DNA from: Yinghuangia elevatio
Lineage (GTDB): Bacteria; Actinomycetota; Actinomycetes; Streptomycetales; Streptomycetaceae
Length of the DNA stretch: 17,605 nucleotides
Assembly: GCF_040649515.1 (NCBI RefSeq)
Contig: NZ_JBEZFP010000179.1
Span: forward strand, 1-17,605
Direction of reading: 5' to 3'
In this document: positions 1 to 6,525 of the stretch, one piece after another
How positions within the stretch are numbered: position 1 is the stretch's first letter
Layout of the letters: every line of letters begins with the position of its first letter
Position numbers and translations under genes: made by a program
The notes under the pieces: model-generated
The model's database searches: none
What the model saw: only the letters and a program-made list of their open reading frames with translations
What the model was told of the DNA's origin: nothing

Positions 1-1106
1 TTTCTCCCGGCACCAGGCGTGCGTCCGGCACCGGGCAAAGGTCGGGAACGGGGCTGGCGCGCGGCCCCAGGCTCGCGCGCGGCCCCGGGCTCGCGGCCGG
101 CCCCGGAAACCCGGCCGCCACCACGCCGGTCGGGGGACTCACGAACTACTTCCCCGCTGACGAGCGGTGGTTCGGGCGCCGCTTCCGCGGGTTCGGCCGG
201 GCCCGGCTCCAGGGCCCGTGCCGACGAACCGCCGAGTCGTCCGCGCCGCATCGGCGCACCGAAGCCGTCCTCCCCGTCCCGGAGTGCCGCCGCCAGGACC
301 GCGCGTTCCAGCTCGGCCTGTTCGAAGGGCTCGCGGTCGGCGTCGCCGCGCTCCAGGACCATCCGCAGGACCTCGCTCTTGACCGCGCGCTTCTCGGCTT
401 CGTCCTTCTCGATCCAGGCGAGTGCCGCGCGCGGCCCCTCCCGCTCCACGATCTCGGCGATGAGCCCCTCGATGCCCTCGTCGCGGAGCATCTCGACGTG
501 CCGCCCGCGCCGCATGCGCGCAAGCCGGGTATCCCGGACCACGTCGCGGAATTCGCGTCCGCTGGTGGCGATCTCGTCCTCGTCGACCAGCAGTTCCACA
601 TGGATGTTGCGCAGCCGGACGGCGTCGTCGCCGGTGAACGAGCCGAGCGCGGCGTTCAGCGCGGTCTCGGCCTCGTGGAACTCGGCGATGTCGTAGCAGC
701 GCGCCACCTCGCGCAGCAGCTTGCGCAGGTAGCCGTACATGGCGCCGCTCATGTCGCGGATGCCGCGGGTGACGATCTCGGTCGGCGAGGTCACCTTGCA
801 GACCAGGTCGACGCGGCTGCGGAAGGAGAACGCCGGGTCGCGACTGAGCAGGGGGATGTCCAGGACGAGGCGGTGTTCGCCGAGGTCGACGGTGAACACC
901 TTGCGGTAGCCCCCGTAGCGCGGCGACGGGATCTCGTCCCCGGCGTGCACGGCGAGCGGAGAGCCGTCGTCGCGGACCAGGACCAGCGCACGGCCTGGGC
1001 CCGGCGGGCGCAGCGGAGTCGTCAGGCGCCACCTCGACGGCTCCATGACGTCGAGGACCGGGTCGTACGTCTGCTTCTGCACGGTGTGGTCTGGCACCTC
1101 GCTCAC
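1..1106 (-). CDS. SPFH/Band-7-like protein, third gene of the BELL/NLR operon (3' end off window)
   Basis: This minus-strand gene begins at GTG 1106 and has no stop before the left edge, so 368 residues are visible. The start is supported by a GGAG six bases upstream; an in-frame TTG at 1118 is the alternative. It lies 18 bp after the NLR-like ATPase and in the same frame as it, which suggests co-transcription. Residues about 35-110 look like a beta-rich domain (FTVDLGEHRLVLDIP, RSRVDLVCKVTSP). Residues 110-290 are charged and helical (REVARCYDIAEFHEAE, AWIEKDEAEKRAVKSE). That order resembles SPFH/Band-7 proteins, which oligomerise on membranes. No transmembrane segment is visible. The visible C-terminal end is a low-complexity Pro/Gly/Ala/Arg tail encoded by 18-bp repeats. 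The SPFH assignment is by pattern only; a protein of unknown family is the alternative. A membrane-platform role beside a BELL-like effector is inference. Confidence 0.6.
   Translation of the reverse strand, partial: MSEVPDHTVQKQTYDPVLDVMEPSRWRLTTPLRPPGPGRALVLVRDDGSPLAVHAGDEIPSPRYGGYRKVFTVDLGEHRLVLDIPLLSRDPAFSFRSRVDLVCKVTSPTEIVTRGIRDMSGAMYGYLRKLLREVARCYDIAEFHEAETALNAALGSFTGDDAVRLRNIHVELLVDEDEIATSGREFRDVVRDTRLARMRRGRHVEMLRDEGIEGLIAEIVEREGPRAALAWIEKDEAEKRAVKSEVLRMVLERGDADREPFEQAELERAVLAAALRDGEDGFGAPMRRGRLGGSSARALEPGPAEPAEAAPEPPLVSGEVVRESPDRRGGGRVSGAGREPGAAREPGAARQPRSRPLPGAGRTPGAGR
57..110. repeat. 18-bp tandem repeat, three copies, inside the SPFH-like gene
   Basis: Three consecutive 18-bp units (57-74, 75-92, 93-110) share the core GCGCGCGGCCCC; the first two differ at one base and the third is diverged. 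Being a multiple of three, they encode a six-residue repeat of the type GAAREP in the C-terminal tail of the minus-strand gene. Such repeats are prone to length change by slippage, and the tail is probably disordered. Confidence 0.75.
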
Positions 1107-1124
1107 TCGATTCTCCAAGCCGGT

Positions 1125-3383
1125 TCAGATGCGGCGGCGCAGCCATGCCGCGTACTCCGACGGTCGGTCGTCGTCCCCCGCCCACTTGTCGAGCCACCAG
1201 AGGAGCCGTTCGCGGTGCCTGCCCCGCTTGCGGGCGACCTGGGCGAGCAGTGCCGCGATGGTCTCGTGGCTTCCGGGGCACAGAGGCGCGTAGGTGTCGA
1301 TCCACTCCCGCAAGGCGGCCAACGCGGAGTCCTGCACCGGACGTCTGGCCAGCGCGCGGGCCCACAACTCGGCCATTGCCTCGGAGTGTTCCGGCAATGA
1401 GCTGAGCAGCACCGGAACTCCCGGGATCCCGGGGGCCGGGGATGGCGGCCGGTACGGCTGGGAGACCGCGAAGACGAAGGCGGACAGCGTCTTGACGACC
1501 ATGGGGGACTGGTCCTCGGGCTCGGACCAGTCCAGGTACGCGCCGAGGACCGCGCCTGCCTGCCCTTGGTGGACGAGGTGCACGCCGCCCCAGGCGACCG
1601 ACGGCAACGTGCCCCAGTCGTCGCCGCGGTCGAGCGCGCTCTTCAGGACCTGCACCGCACGGTCCGGGGCCGCGCGCCCGAGGAAGCCGCCCGCCGCGTT
1701 CGCCGCGGTCCCGGCGAGGCGCCGTTGGTACGCGCTGTTGCCGCCTCGCGCCCATTCGCCCAGCAACTCCCAGACCGCGTCGGCGGATTCCAGCTGCCGG
1801 CCTGCCACCCCCAGCGCGGTCGCCGCGGCCTGCCGTTGCGGCCACGACGTACTGCCCGCCCAGGCGGTGAGGAACCGGTGCACCGCGTAGTGCCGGTCCG
1901 CCCAGATGAGGACGCCGGCGGCGACCGCGGCACGGGCCCGGACCTCGATGTCGCGGTGGCCGAGCATGCGGCGCAGCCATTCGAGGAACGCCTCACGGCG
2001 TCCGTCCAGGGTGTTCCAGGCGTGCAGCAGCACGGCATTGCCGAGCAGCGGGCCCCGGAACCGGACCCGGGGCGGGCCCGAGCCGGTGGAATCGAGCCGG
2101 ATCCACTGCTGTTCGTGCCCGATGCGGTCCGCGAACCGCAGGTCCGGCGGGGCCGGTTCGGGCGGGGTCAGCGCCGTGTGCAGCTTCACCGCGGCGTCGG
2201 CGACGGTCAGGTAGCTGCTCTCTTCGAGCACGGCCGCGGCCAGGGCGAAGGCGACGGCCGCCGGTTCCCGGTGCCGCCGGAACCAGGACCGGACCTGGTC
2301 TCCGGGGTCGCGCAGGGCCGCGACCTCGGCGTGCAGGTCGCCTCCGGCGGTGATCACCGAGGCGAACCGCGCGGCGTGCCGGGCGGCCGGCTGCTCCCGC
2401 AAGGCGCCGACGACGCCGCCGGATTCCAGGCGTGCGCGCAGCCGAGCCCGCGCAGCGGTTCCGGGGCCGGCGCCAAGCACCCGGTGTTCCAGGATCACCA
2501 GCGGGTCGATCGGGGCGAGTTCGTGGTGGGCGAACGGCTCTCCGCCGTCGGTGTCGGCGACCGCGAGCGCGAGGTCGTGGCCGCCGGTCAGGACGAGGTG
2601 GCAGCCGGCCGCGCGTACCGCGCCCGCCACGGACGTCAGTTGGCGTACCCCGAACTTTCCGGCGGCCGACGAACCTTCGTCGATCTCGACGACGTAGCCG
2701 CGGTTCTTCGCGGGAGGTACCCAACCGGGTTCGGACAAGGCCGACGGGTCGAGCAGCCGGTGGCAGCCACCGTCGGGGGTGCCGCCGAGCGCGACGGCCT
2801 CGGAGAGCACGTTGACCGCGGTGGCGGTACGTCCGCTGCCCGGCGGCCCGGTCAGCACGAGGAGGCCCTGTCCGGACAGGCCCTCGACGGCCGCTGCGTA
2901 GCCCGTCGGCTGTACGAACCGCTTCGTGTAGTCGTCCAGTTCGATGCCGTCGATCACCGCGGAAGCGCCACTGTGCCGGGCGCTCGGCGCGACCCGGGCA
3001 CCCCCGGTGTGGAAGCCGCCGCCGAAACTGACGGTGTCGTTGAAAAGCGCGAGCGTGCCGATACGGGTTCCCGACGCGTCGGCGTTCAGGCGCGCCGCGA
3101 TGAGGTCGGCGAGAGCGGATGCCTGCTGCGCCTCGGAGCGCTCGTCGGCGTCGGCCCCTGCTCCCGAGGCGAGCGAACGCAGCGCGTCCGACTCGCTGAC
3201 CGGGCCGTCCGATTCGTCGTTCGGCGGGCGTGGATCAGCTGGGGAGGAGGTGCCTGCGGGAGGAGCGGTGACCGCCGTTGCGTCGGCGGTTGCCGGACGT
3301 TCGGCCGGGCGCGGCTCGGCTGCTGTGTCTGAGCTCAACGGGTCGAGGACTTCCGGGCTTGGTGACGGCGCGGGGCGAACCAC
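1125..3383 (-). CDS. NLR-like STAND P-loop ATPase with N-terminal amyloid-like motif and HEAT-like C-terminal half
   Basis: The protein has 752 residues from GTG 3383, which follows a GGAG at about 10 bp spacing and lies 20 bp after the BELL-like gene. Residues 1-70 are rich in Pro, Ala, Ser and acidic residues; 80-104 look helical; 113-126 carry the motif LFNDTVSFGGGFHT, related to the end of the upstream protein. The P-loop is GPPGSGRT (179-186), a Walker-B-like strand is VVEIDE (231-236), and a sensor-like strand is LVLTGG (263-268). From about residue 400 to the end the chain is helical with HEAT/ARM-like repeats (for example EVRARAAVAAGVLIWADRH). This is the layout of NACHT/NLR-type STAND switches: a signalling motif, an ATPase and a repeat sensor. 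By analogy it would oligomerise on sensing a trigger and nucleate its partner. The trigger cannot be read from sequence. The frame stays open upstream to 4115, but that part overlaps the BELL-like gene and has non-coding character. Confidence 0.85.
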   Translation of the reverse strand: MVRPAPSPSPEVLDPLSSDTAAEPRPAERPATADATAVTAPPAGTSSPADPRPPNDESDGPVSESDALRSLASGAGADADERSEAQQASALADLIAARLNADASGTRIGTLALFNDTVSFGGGFHTGGARVAPSARHSGASAVIDGIELDDYTKRFVQPTGYAAAVEGLSGQGLLVLTGPPGSGRTATAVNVLSEAVALGGTPDGGCHRLLDPSALSEPGWVPPAKNRGYVVEIDEGSSAAGKFGVRQLTSVAGAVRAAGCHLVLTGGHDLALAVADTDGGEPFAHHELAPIDPLVILEHRVLGAGPGTAARARLRARLESGGVVGALREQPAARHAARFASVITAGGDLHAEVAALRDPGDQVRSWFRRHREPAAVAFALAAAVLEESSYLTVADAAVKLHTALTPPEPAPPDLRFADRIGHEQQWIRLDSTGSGPPRVRFRGPLLGNAVLLHAWNTLDGRREAFLEWLRRMLGHRDIEVRARAAVAAGVLIWADRHYAVHRFLTAWAGSTSWPQRQAAATALGVAGRQLESADAVWELLGEWARGGNSAYQRRLAGTAANAAGGFLGRAAPDRAVQVLKSALDRGDDWGTLPSVAWGGVHLVHQGQAGAVLGAYLDWSEPEDQSPMVVKTLSAFVFAVSQPYRPPSPAPGIPGVPVLLSSLPEHSEAMAELWARALARRPVQDSALAALREWIDTYAPLCPGSHETIAALLAQVARKRGRHRERLLWWLDKWAGDDDRPSEYAAWLRRRI
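3006..3047 (-). other. Amyloid-signalling-like motif in the NLR-like protein
   Basis: These bases encode LFNDTVSFGGGFHT (residues 113-126). It aligns without gaps to VFNEKVEIQGDWNI at the end of the upstream small protein: F, N, V and G are identical, and V/L, E/D, I/F and W/F are conservative. Paired motifs of this kind at an NLR N-terminus and a BELL C-terminus define bacterial amyloid signalling sequences (BASS). Membership in a particular BASS family was not tested. Confidence 0.6.
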
Positions 3384-3403
3384 GTGGGGTGGTCTCCGGA
3401 TTG

Positions 3404-3799
3404 CTAGGAGATGTTCCAGTCGCCCTGGATCTCGACCTTCTCGTTGAACACCTGGGCGTTCTTGATCACAGCCGCGTTGACCTGTGTGGTGTTGCCGGTC
3501 CCGGCGACGCTCTCGTCCACCATCCGGCGGACCTCGTCCTCGAAGGCGCGGTCGCTCCGCATGTGGGTGGCGAGCGTCAACTCCAGGACCTGTCGGGCGC
3601 TTTCGTCGTCCGGCGCGCGGGTGACCTCGTCCAGCGCGGCTTCGGCGGCGGGGTCCCCGCGGAACCGCGCACGGATCCGCGCCAGGAGCCGGGCGCCGCC
3701 CGACCATCCCGAGCGCCCCGCTTCCTGGCCCGCGCTCTCCAGAGCACCCTTGGCCAAGAGCGCGACAGTCGCGGCCGCGACAGCAGTCACCGGATCCAT
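3404..3799 (-). CDS. BELL-like small effector protein with C-terminal amyloid-like motif
   Basis: The protein has 131 residues. ATG 3799 is chosen because GGGGGA precedes it by five bases; an upstream in-frame ATG near 3823 is less well placed. The N-terminus (MDPVTAVAAATVALLAKGAL) is a small hydrophobic helix, followed by charged helices to about residue 98 and a Gly/Thr/Asn-rich linker. The last 30 residues are beta-prone and polar, with the core VFNEKVEIQGDWNI (117-130) next to the stop. This matches the architecture of BELL proteins, proposed bacterial counterparts of fungal HeLo-like and MLKL-type membrane-attacking domains, whose C-terminal motif is templated by an NLR encoded next door. 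The NLR-like gene follows after 20 bp. Membrane toxicity is inferred. No signal peptide or enzymatic motif is visible. A non-toxic adaptor is the alternative. Confidence 0.75.
   Translation of the reverse strand: MDPVTAVAAATVALLAKGALESAGQEAGRSGWSGGARLLARIRARFRGDPAAEAALDEVTRAPDDESARQVLELTLATHMRSDRAFEDEVRRMVDESVAGTGNTTQVNAAVIKNAQVFNEKVEIQGDWNIS
3410..3451 (-). other. Amyloid-signalling-like motif at the C-terminus of the BELL-like protein
   Basis: These bases encode VFNEKVEIQGDWNI, residues 117-130 of 131, preceded by an Asn/Gln/Thr-rich stretch (TGNTTQVNAAVIKNAQ). The alternation of hydrophobic and polar residues around N, Q and G resembles RHIM/PP-like amyloid motifs. It is the partner of the motif in the next gene. 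Confidence 0.6.
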
Positions 3800-4118
3800 G
3801 GCAATCCCCCCGCTTGTGCCCATGAGGCACCGCAAAATGCTTGGCTAGCAAGGGTAAACCACTTGGATGGGATCTGCGCGCGCTTTTCCGGAATCCGCGT
3901 CGGCGGGACGAGGGCGCGACGAGGGCGCGACCAGGGCGCGAGGGCGCAGCCAGGGCGCCACCAGCGCGCGATGCGGGTGCGACGTGAGCGCGACGCACAC
4001 AAACGGCCAACTCCGAAGCGCCGAACGAAGCCAACGCGCCCCGTCCGTCCAACTGAGAGAAACCGCGGCCGGGTTCAGCCCGGTGAGGTGTCCGTTCAGC
4101 CTTGTGATCGGACAAGTG
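3800..4118. other. Intergenic region upstream of the BELL/NLR operon
   Basis: This 319-bp gap lies between the end of the acetate-kinase-like gene and the BELL-like gene, both on the minus strand. It should hold the promoter of the BELL/NLR operon. I can point to only one weak minus-strand -10 candidate, TACCCT, near 3855, with no fitting -35. The main visible structure is the 11-bp tandem repeat at 3907-3969. No convincing coding frame is seen. Confidence 0.5.
3907..3969. repeat. Degenerate 11-bp tandem repeat upstream of the BELL-like gene
   Basis: Units GACGAGGGCGC (3907-3917 and 3918-3928), GACCAGGGCGC (3929-3939), a shortened GAGGGCGC (3940-3947), AGCCAGGGCGC (3948-3958) and CACCAGCGCGC (3959-3969) follow head to tail. 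The period of about one helical turn would put each unit on the same DNA face. It begins 108 bp upstream of the BELL-like start codon. Confidence 0.75.
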
Positions 4119-5240
4119 TCAGACAGGCGCGCGCCCATTCCGGCCGCTGCGGCGCTCGAGCAACTTGCGGGTCTCCTGGGAGATACGGAGATCCTCCCTC
4201 GCCGTGACGACCAACGTCCGTACCGCTGCCTCCGCAGTGGATATGTCCCCGTCCCCGCGGGTGGTGGCGTTGCGCCGGCGTTCGACGAAGACACCCAGGA
4301 ACCCGAGGCGTTCGGCAGCCCGCTGACGCACGGTGGGTGACTTCTCGCCCACTCCGCCGGTGAACACGAGGGCGTCGATTCCGCCGGTGGCGGCCGCCAT
4401 CGCCGCGATGCCGCCGACGAGTCGGTGGGTGTAGACGTCGAGGGCGAGCCTGGCCGCGCGGTCGTCCCGGGCAGCCGCCGCCTCGACCGCGCGCATGTCA
4501 CCCGTTCCGGTCAATGCGGTGAGACCGGACCGCTCCCGCAGCGTGGCGGTGATCTCGCGTACGGACAACCCTCCGTGCTCGTGCATCCAGAGCACCAGAC
4601 CGGGGTCCACCGTGCCGGACCGGGTCGCCGTGACCAGGCCCTCCTGCGGCGTGAATCCCGTGGTGGTGTCCACGCTGCGGCCGTCGAGGACCGCCGCGAG
4701 CGAGGCGTCCGCGCCCAGGTGGCAGGTCACGATCCGCATGCCGTGCAACGGCCGGTCGAGCAAGTGCGCGGCGTGGGCGGCGGCGTAGGCGTGTGACAGG
4801 CCGTGGCAGCCGTAGCGGCGCACCGCGTACCGCTCCCGCCAATCCGAGGGCACGGCGTACGTCGCGGCCGCCGCCGGGATGCCGGCATGGAACGCGGTGT
4901 CGAAGCAGGCCACCGCGCCGACTTCCGGAAGGAGTGCGGCGACGGCGTCCAGCGCCGCGAGGGCGAGGGCCTGGTGCGGCGGGGCCAGATCGGACAACTC
5001 GTACAGCACGTCCCGTACCGCGGCGTCGACGCGGACCGGGGTGGAGTAGTACGCACCGCCGTGCGCGATGCGGTGACCGATCGCGTCCGGCGTGGGCCAG
5101 GTCTTGAGCAGCGCGCCGAGTTCGTGGACGTCGAAACCGTGCTGATCTGCGGGGAGTTCGGCGCTCTCCTCGACGACATCATCGTTCAGAAGGCTCAGCT
5201 TCAGGCCGGCCGATCCCGCGTTCACGGCAAGTACACGCAT
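4119..5240 (-). CDS. ackA: Acetate/propionate kinase family protein with altered phosphate motifs
   Basis: A 373-residue protein from ATG 5240, with GAGGA seven bases upstream. Acetate kinases (ASKHA fold) interconvert acetate plus ATP and acetyl phosphate plus ADP. Recognisable elements are the N-terminal phosphate loop VNAGSAGLK (residues 6-14), HRIAHGG (56-62), FDTAFH (113-118), HLGADAS (174-180), TATRSG (204-209) and FTGGVGEK (293-300). The presumed catalytic Asn7, Arg57, Asp114, His174 and Arg207 are kept. Three motifs depart from the usual forms: GSSS-type is GSAG, HLGNGAS-type is HLGADAS, and MGTRSG-type is TATRSG. It is also shorter than the usual roughly 400 residues. It follows the tandem stress protein by 79 bp on the same strand, a pairing seen in actinobacterial hypoxia/dormancy gene sets. 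It may be a true kinase with relaxed specificity or a weakened enzyme. Confidence 0.88.
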   Translation of the reverse strand: MRVLAVNAGSAGLKLSLLNDDVVEESAELPADQHGFDVHELGALLKTWPTPDAIGHRIAHGGAYYSTPVRVDAAVRDVLYELSDLAPPHQALALAALDAVAALLPEVGAVACFDTAFHAGIPAAAATYAVPSDWRERYAVRRYGCHGLSHAYAAAHAAHLLDRPLHGMRIVTCHLGADASLAAVLDGRSVDTTTGFTPQEGLVTATRSGTVDPGLVLWMHEHGGLSVREITATLRERSGLTALTGTGDMRAVEAAAARDDRAARLALDVYTHRLVGGIAAMAAATGGIDALVFTGGVGEKSPTVRQRAAERLGFLGVFVERRRNATTRGDGDISTAEAAVRTLVVTAREDLRISQETRKLLERRSGRNGRAPV

Positions 5241-5319
5241 GTTCAGTTCCTCGATATCGGTTCATCCGGGCACGGCCCGGTCGTCGGTACGGTCGTCGTC
5301 GATGCCGCCGCGCTCGGCG

Positions 5320-6171
5320 TCAGAACGGCACGACGGCGACCGGGCCGTGGGCGTGGAGCAGCACCGCGTGCGCGACCGGGCCGAGGCGCAGGCCGAGCAG
5401 ACTGCCGGTGAGTTTGCGGCCGACCACCGTCAGGGCGACTCGTGCGGAGACGTCGACCAGTACGCCGGCGGGCGCGGCGTGGACGGGCTGACGGATCACC
5501 TCGACCTCCGGGTACTTCGCCGACCAGGCCGCCGTCGCCGCGCCGAGCACCTGGTCCAGGTCGGCTGTGACGTCGTCGGGAGCAGGCGTCCTGCCGCCCG
5601 TCCATGCCGACGCGCCCATGGATTGCGCGTACACGAGTTGGAGCCGCGCACCGGGTCGCGTGGCCGCCTCCTCGAAGGCGAAGTCCAGGAGGGCATCGGC
5701 CGGTTCGCCCGCGTCGACGCCCACCACGACGTCCGCGGAGCGCTGCCGCTCGTCCTGCGTCGACCTTCGGCGGACCACCACGACCGGGCAATCGGCGGTG
5801 GCCGCCGCGGTGAGGCTGGTGGACCCGAGCAGCAGGCCGCGGAACCCGCCGCGGCCCCGGGAGCCGAGGACGAGCAGGCGAGTGTGCCTGCTCTCCGTGC
5901 TGAGTGCGGATCCGGTGAGGTCCGCGGGCGCGAGTGTGGTGACGTCGAGGTCGGGGGCGAGATCGTACGCCCGCGTCTGCGCCCTTGCGAGGATGTGCTG
6001 CGCGGTGGTCAGCCGGGCGTCGTGGGTGCCGGCCGTCATCGGCACCCACGCATGGAGGATGCGGAGGGCGACGTGGCGCCGCTCGGCTTGGCCGGTAGCC
6101 CATGCCAGGGCGTCGTCGGCGTACCGGGATCTGTCCACGGCAACGGTGATGTGGGGGGCGTGCACGGTCAT
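5320..6171 (-). CDS. Tandem-domain universal stress protein (UspA family)
   Basis: A 283-residue protein from ATG 6171, with GGAGG six bases upstream; the frame is open 40 codons further up, but that part is Arg-rich and unlike Usp. The first Usp domain spans about 1-135, opens with the strand HITVAVD, and ends with the ATP-binding signature G-2x-G-9x-GS at 103-117 (GSRGRGGFRGLLLGS). The second spans about 145-283 (DVVVGVDAGEPADALL). Its nucleotide motif is degenerate (GRKLTGSLLGLRLGP), so probably only domain one binds ATP. Tandem Usp proteins of actinomycetes are usually induced by hypoxia or growth arrest. The acetate-kinase homologue lies 79 bp downstream and three small ORFs lie just upstream, so all may form one transcript. 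I did not find a clear DosR/DevR box. Confidence 0.92.
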   Translation of the reverse strand: MTVHAPHITVAVDRSRYADDALAWATGQAERRHVALRILHAWVPMTAGTHDARLTTAQHILARAQTRAYDLAPDLDVTTLAPADLTGSALSTESRHTRLLVLGSRGRGGFRGLLLGSTSLTAAATADCPVVVVRRRSTQDERQRSADVVVGVDAGEPADALLDFAFEEAATRPGARLQLVYAQSMGASAWTGGRTPAPDDVTADLDQVLGAATAAWSAKYPEVEVIRQPVHAAPAGVLVDVSARVALTVVGRKLTGSLLGLRLGPVAHAVLLHAHGPVAVVPF

Positions 6172-6182
6172 GGTGGCCTCCG

Positions 6183-6335
6183 TTAAGGGTGCGGCCCGGC
6201 GGGCGGCCCGCCCGGACGCACCAGGGCGATCTCGGTTCGGGCGACGATGCACGACCACGGTTCGAGGAACGCGGCGTTGGCGGCGACGCACCGCGCTCCC
6301 GCGGAACGACCGGACGAGACGTTAGGCGCCGTCAC
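6183..6335 (-). CDS. Possible 50-residue small protein just upstream of usp
   Basis: GTG 6335 to TAA 6183, ending 11 bases before the usp start. Its GTG overlaps the TGA of the preceding small ORF (GTGA), an arrangement typical of translational coupling. By my count about 84% of codons end in G or C, as in real genes here. The sequence includes ANAAFLEPWSCIVARTEIAL. No family is recognised and no Shine-Dalgarno is obvious. It could be a coupled micro-protein, part of a frameshifted gene, or chance. Confidence 0.3.
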   Translation of the reverse strand: MTAPNVSSGRSAGARCVAANAAFLEPWSCIVARTEIALVRPGGPPAGPHP

Positions 6336-6478
6336 TTCGGTTGGGCCGCCCCGTCGGCCGGGGCGGCCGTACGCGGCGGCGGAGCGGGCGACTGTGCGAC
6401 CTGCCGGTGGAGCCAGAACCCGGGCAGGCGCTCTATGCGCTGGGAGCCGAGAATCTCGACGATGCGCGCGAGGTTCAC
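6332..6478 (-). CDS. Possible 48-residue small protein, middle of a GTGA-linked chain
   Basis: GTG 6478 to TGA 6332. The start overlaps the stop of the 16-codon ORF upstream, and the stop overlaps the start of the ORF downstream, both as GTGA. The N-terminal part (VNLARIVEILGSQRIERLPG) could form an amphipathic helix and the C-terminal part is Pro/Ala-rich. About 87% of codons end in G or C. No family is recognised. The chain may instead be one old gene broken by two frameshifts. Confidence 0.35.
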   Translation of the reverse strand: MNLARIVEILGSQRIERLPGFWLHRQVAQSPAPPPRTAAPADGAAQPK

Positions 6479-6525
6479 CGCTCTGTTCCTTGCCTGCTGC
6501 GGAAGATCCAGGCGACGATGCCCAT
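6475..6525 (-). CDS. Possible 16-residue peptide ORF heading the usp unit
   Basis: ATG 6525 to TGA 6475 encodes MGIVAWIFRSRQGTER. It has the clearest ribosome site of the chain: AGGGAG eight bases before ATG. The hydrophobic start MGIVAWIF recalls tiny membrane proteins, but it stops after 16 codons, overlapping the next GTG. It may be a leader peptide, a micro-protein, or the 5' end of a frameshifted gene. Confidence 0.3.
   Translation of the reverse strand: MGIVAWIFRSRQGTER

Noticed and set aside
57..110. CRISPR-like array
   Set aside because: The units are contiguous 18-bp repeats without spacers, inside a coding frame, and no cas gene is present.
139..1980. Long minus-strand open frame spanning the end of the ATPase gene and the SPFH-like gene
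   Set aside because: Its product is Arg/Pro/Gly-rich low-complexity sequence and it overlaps two well-supported genes in another frame; this is a GC-rich shadow.
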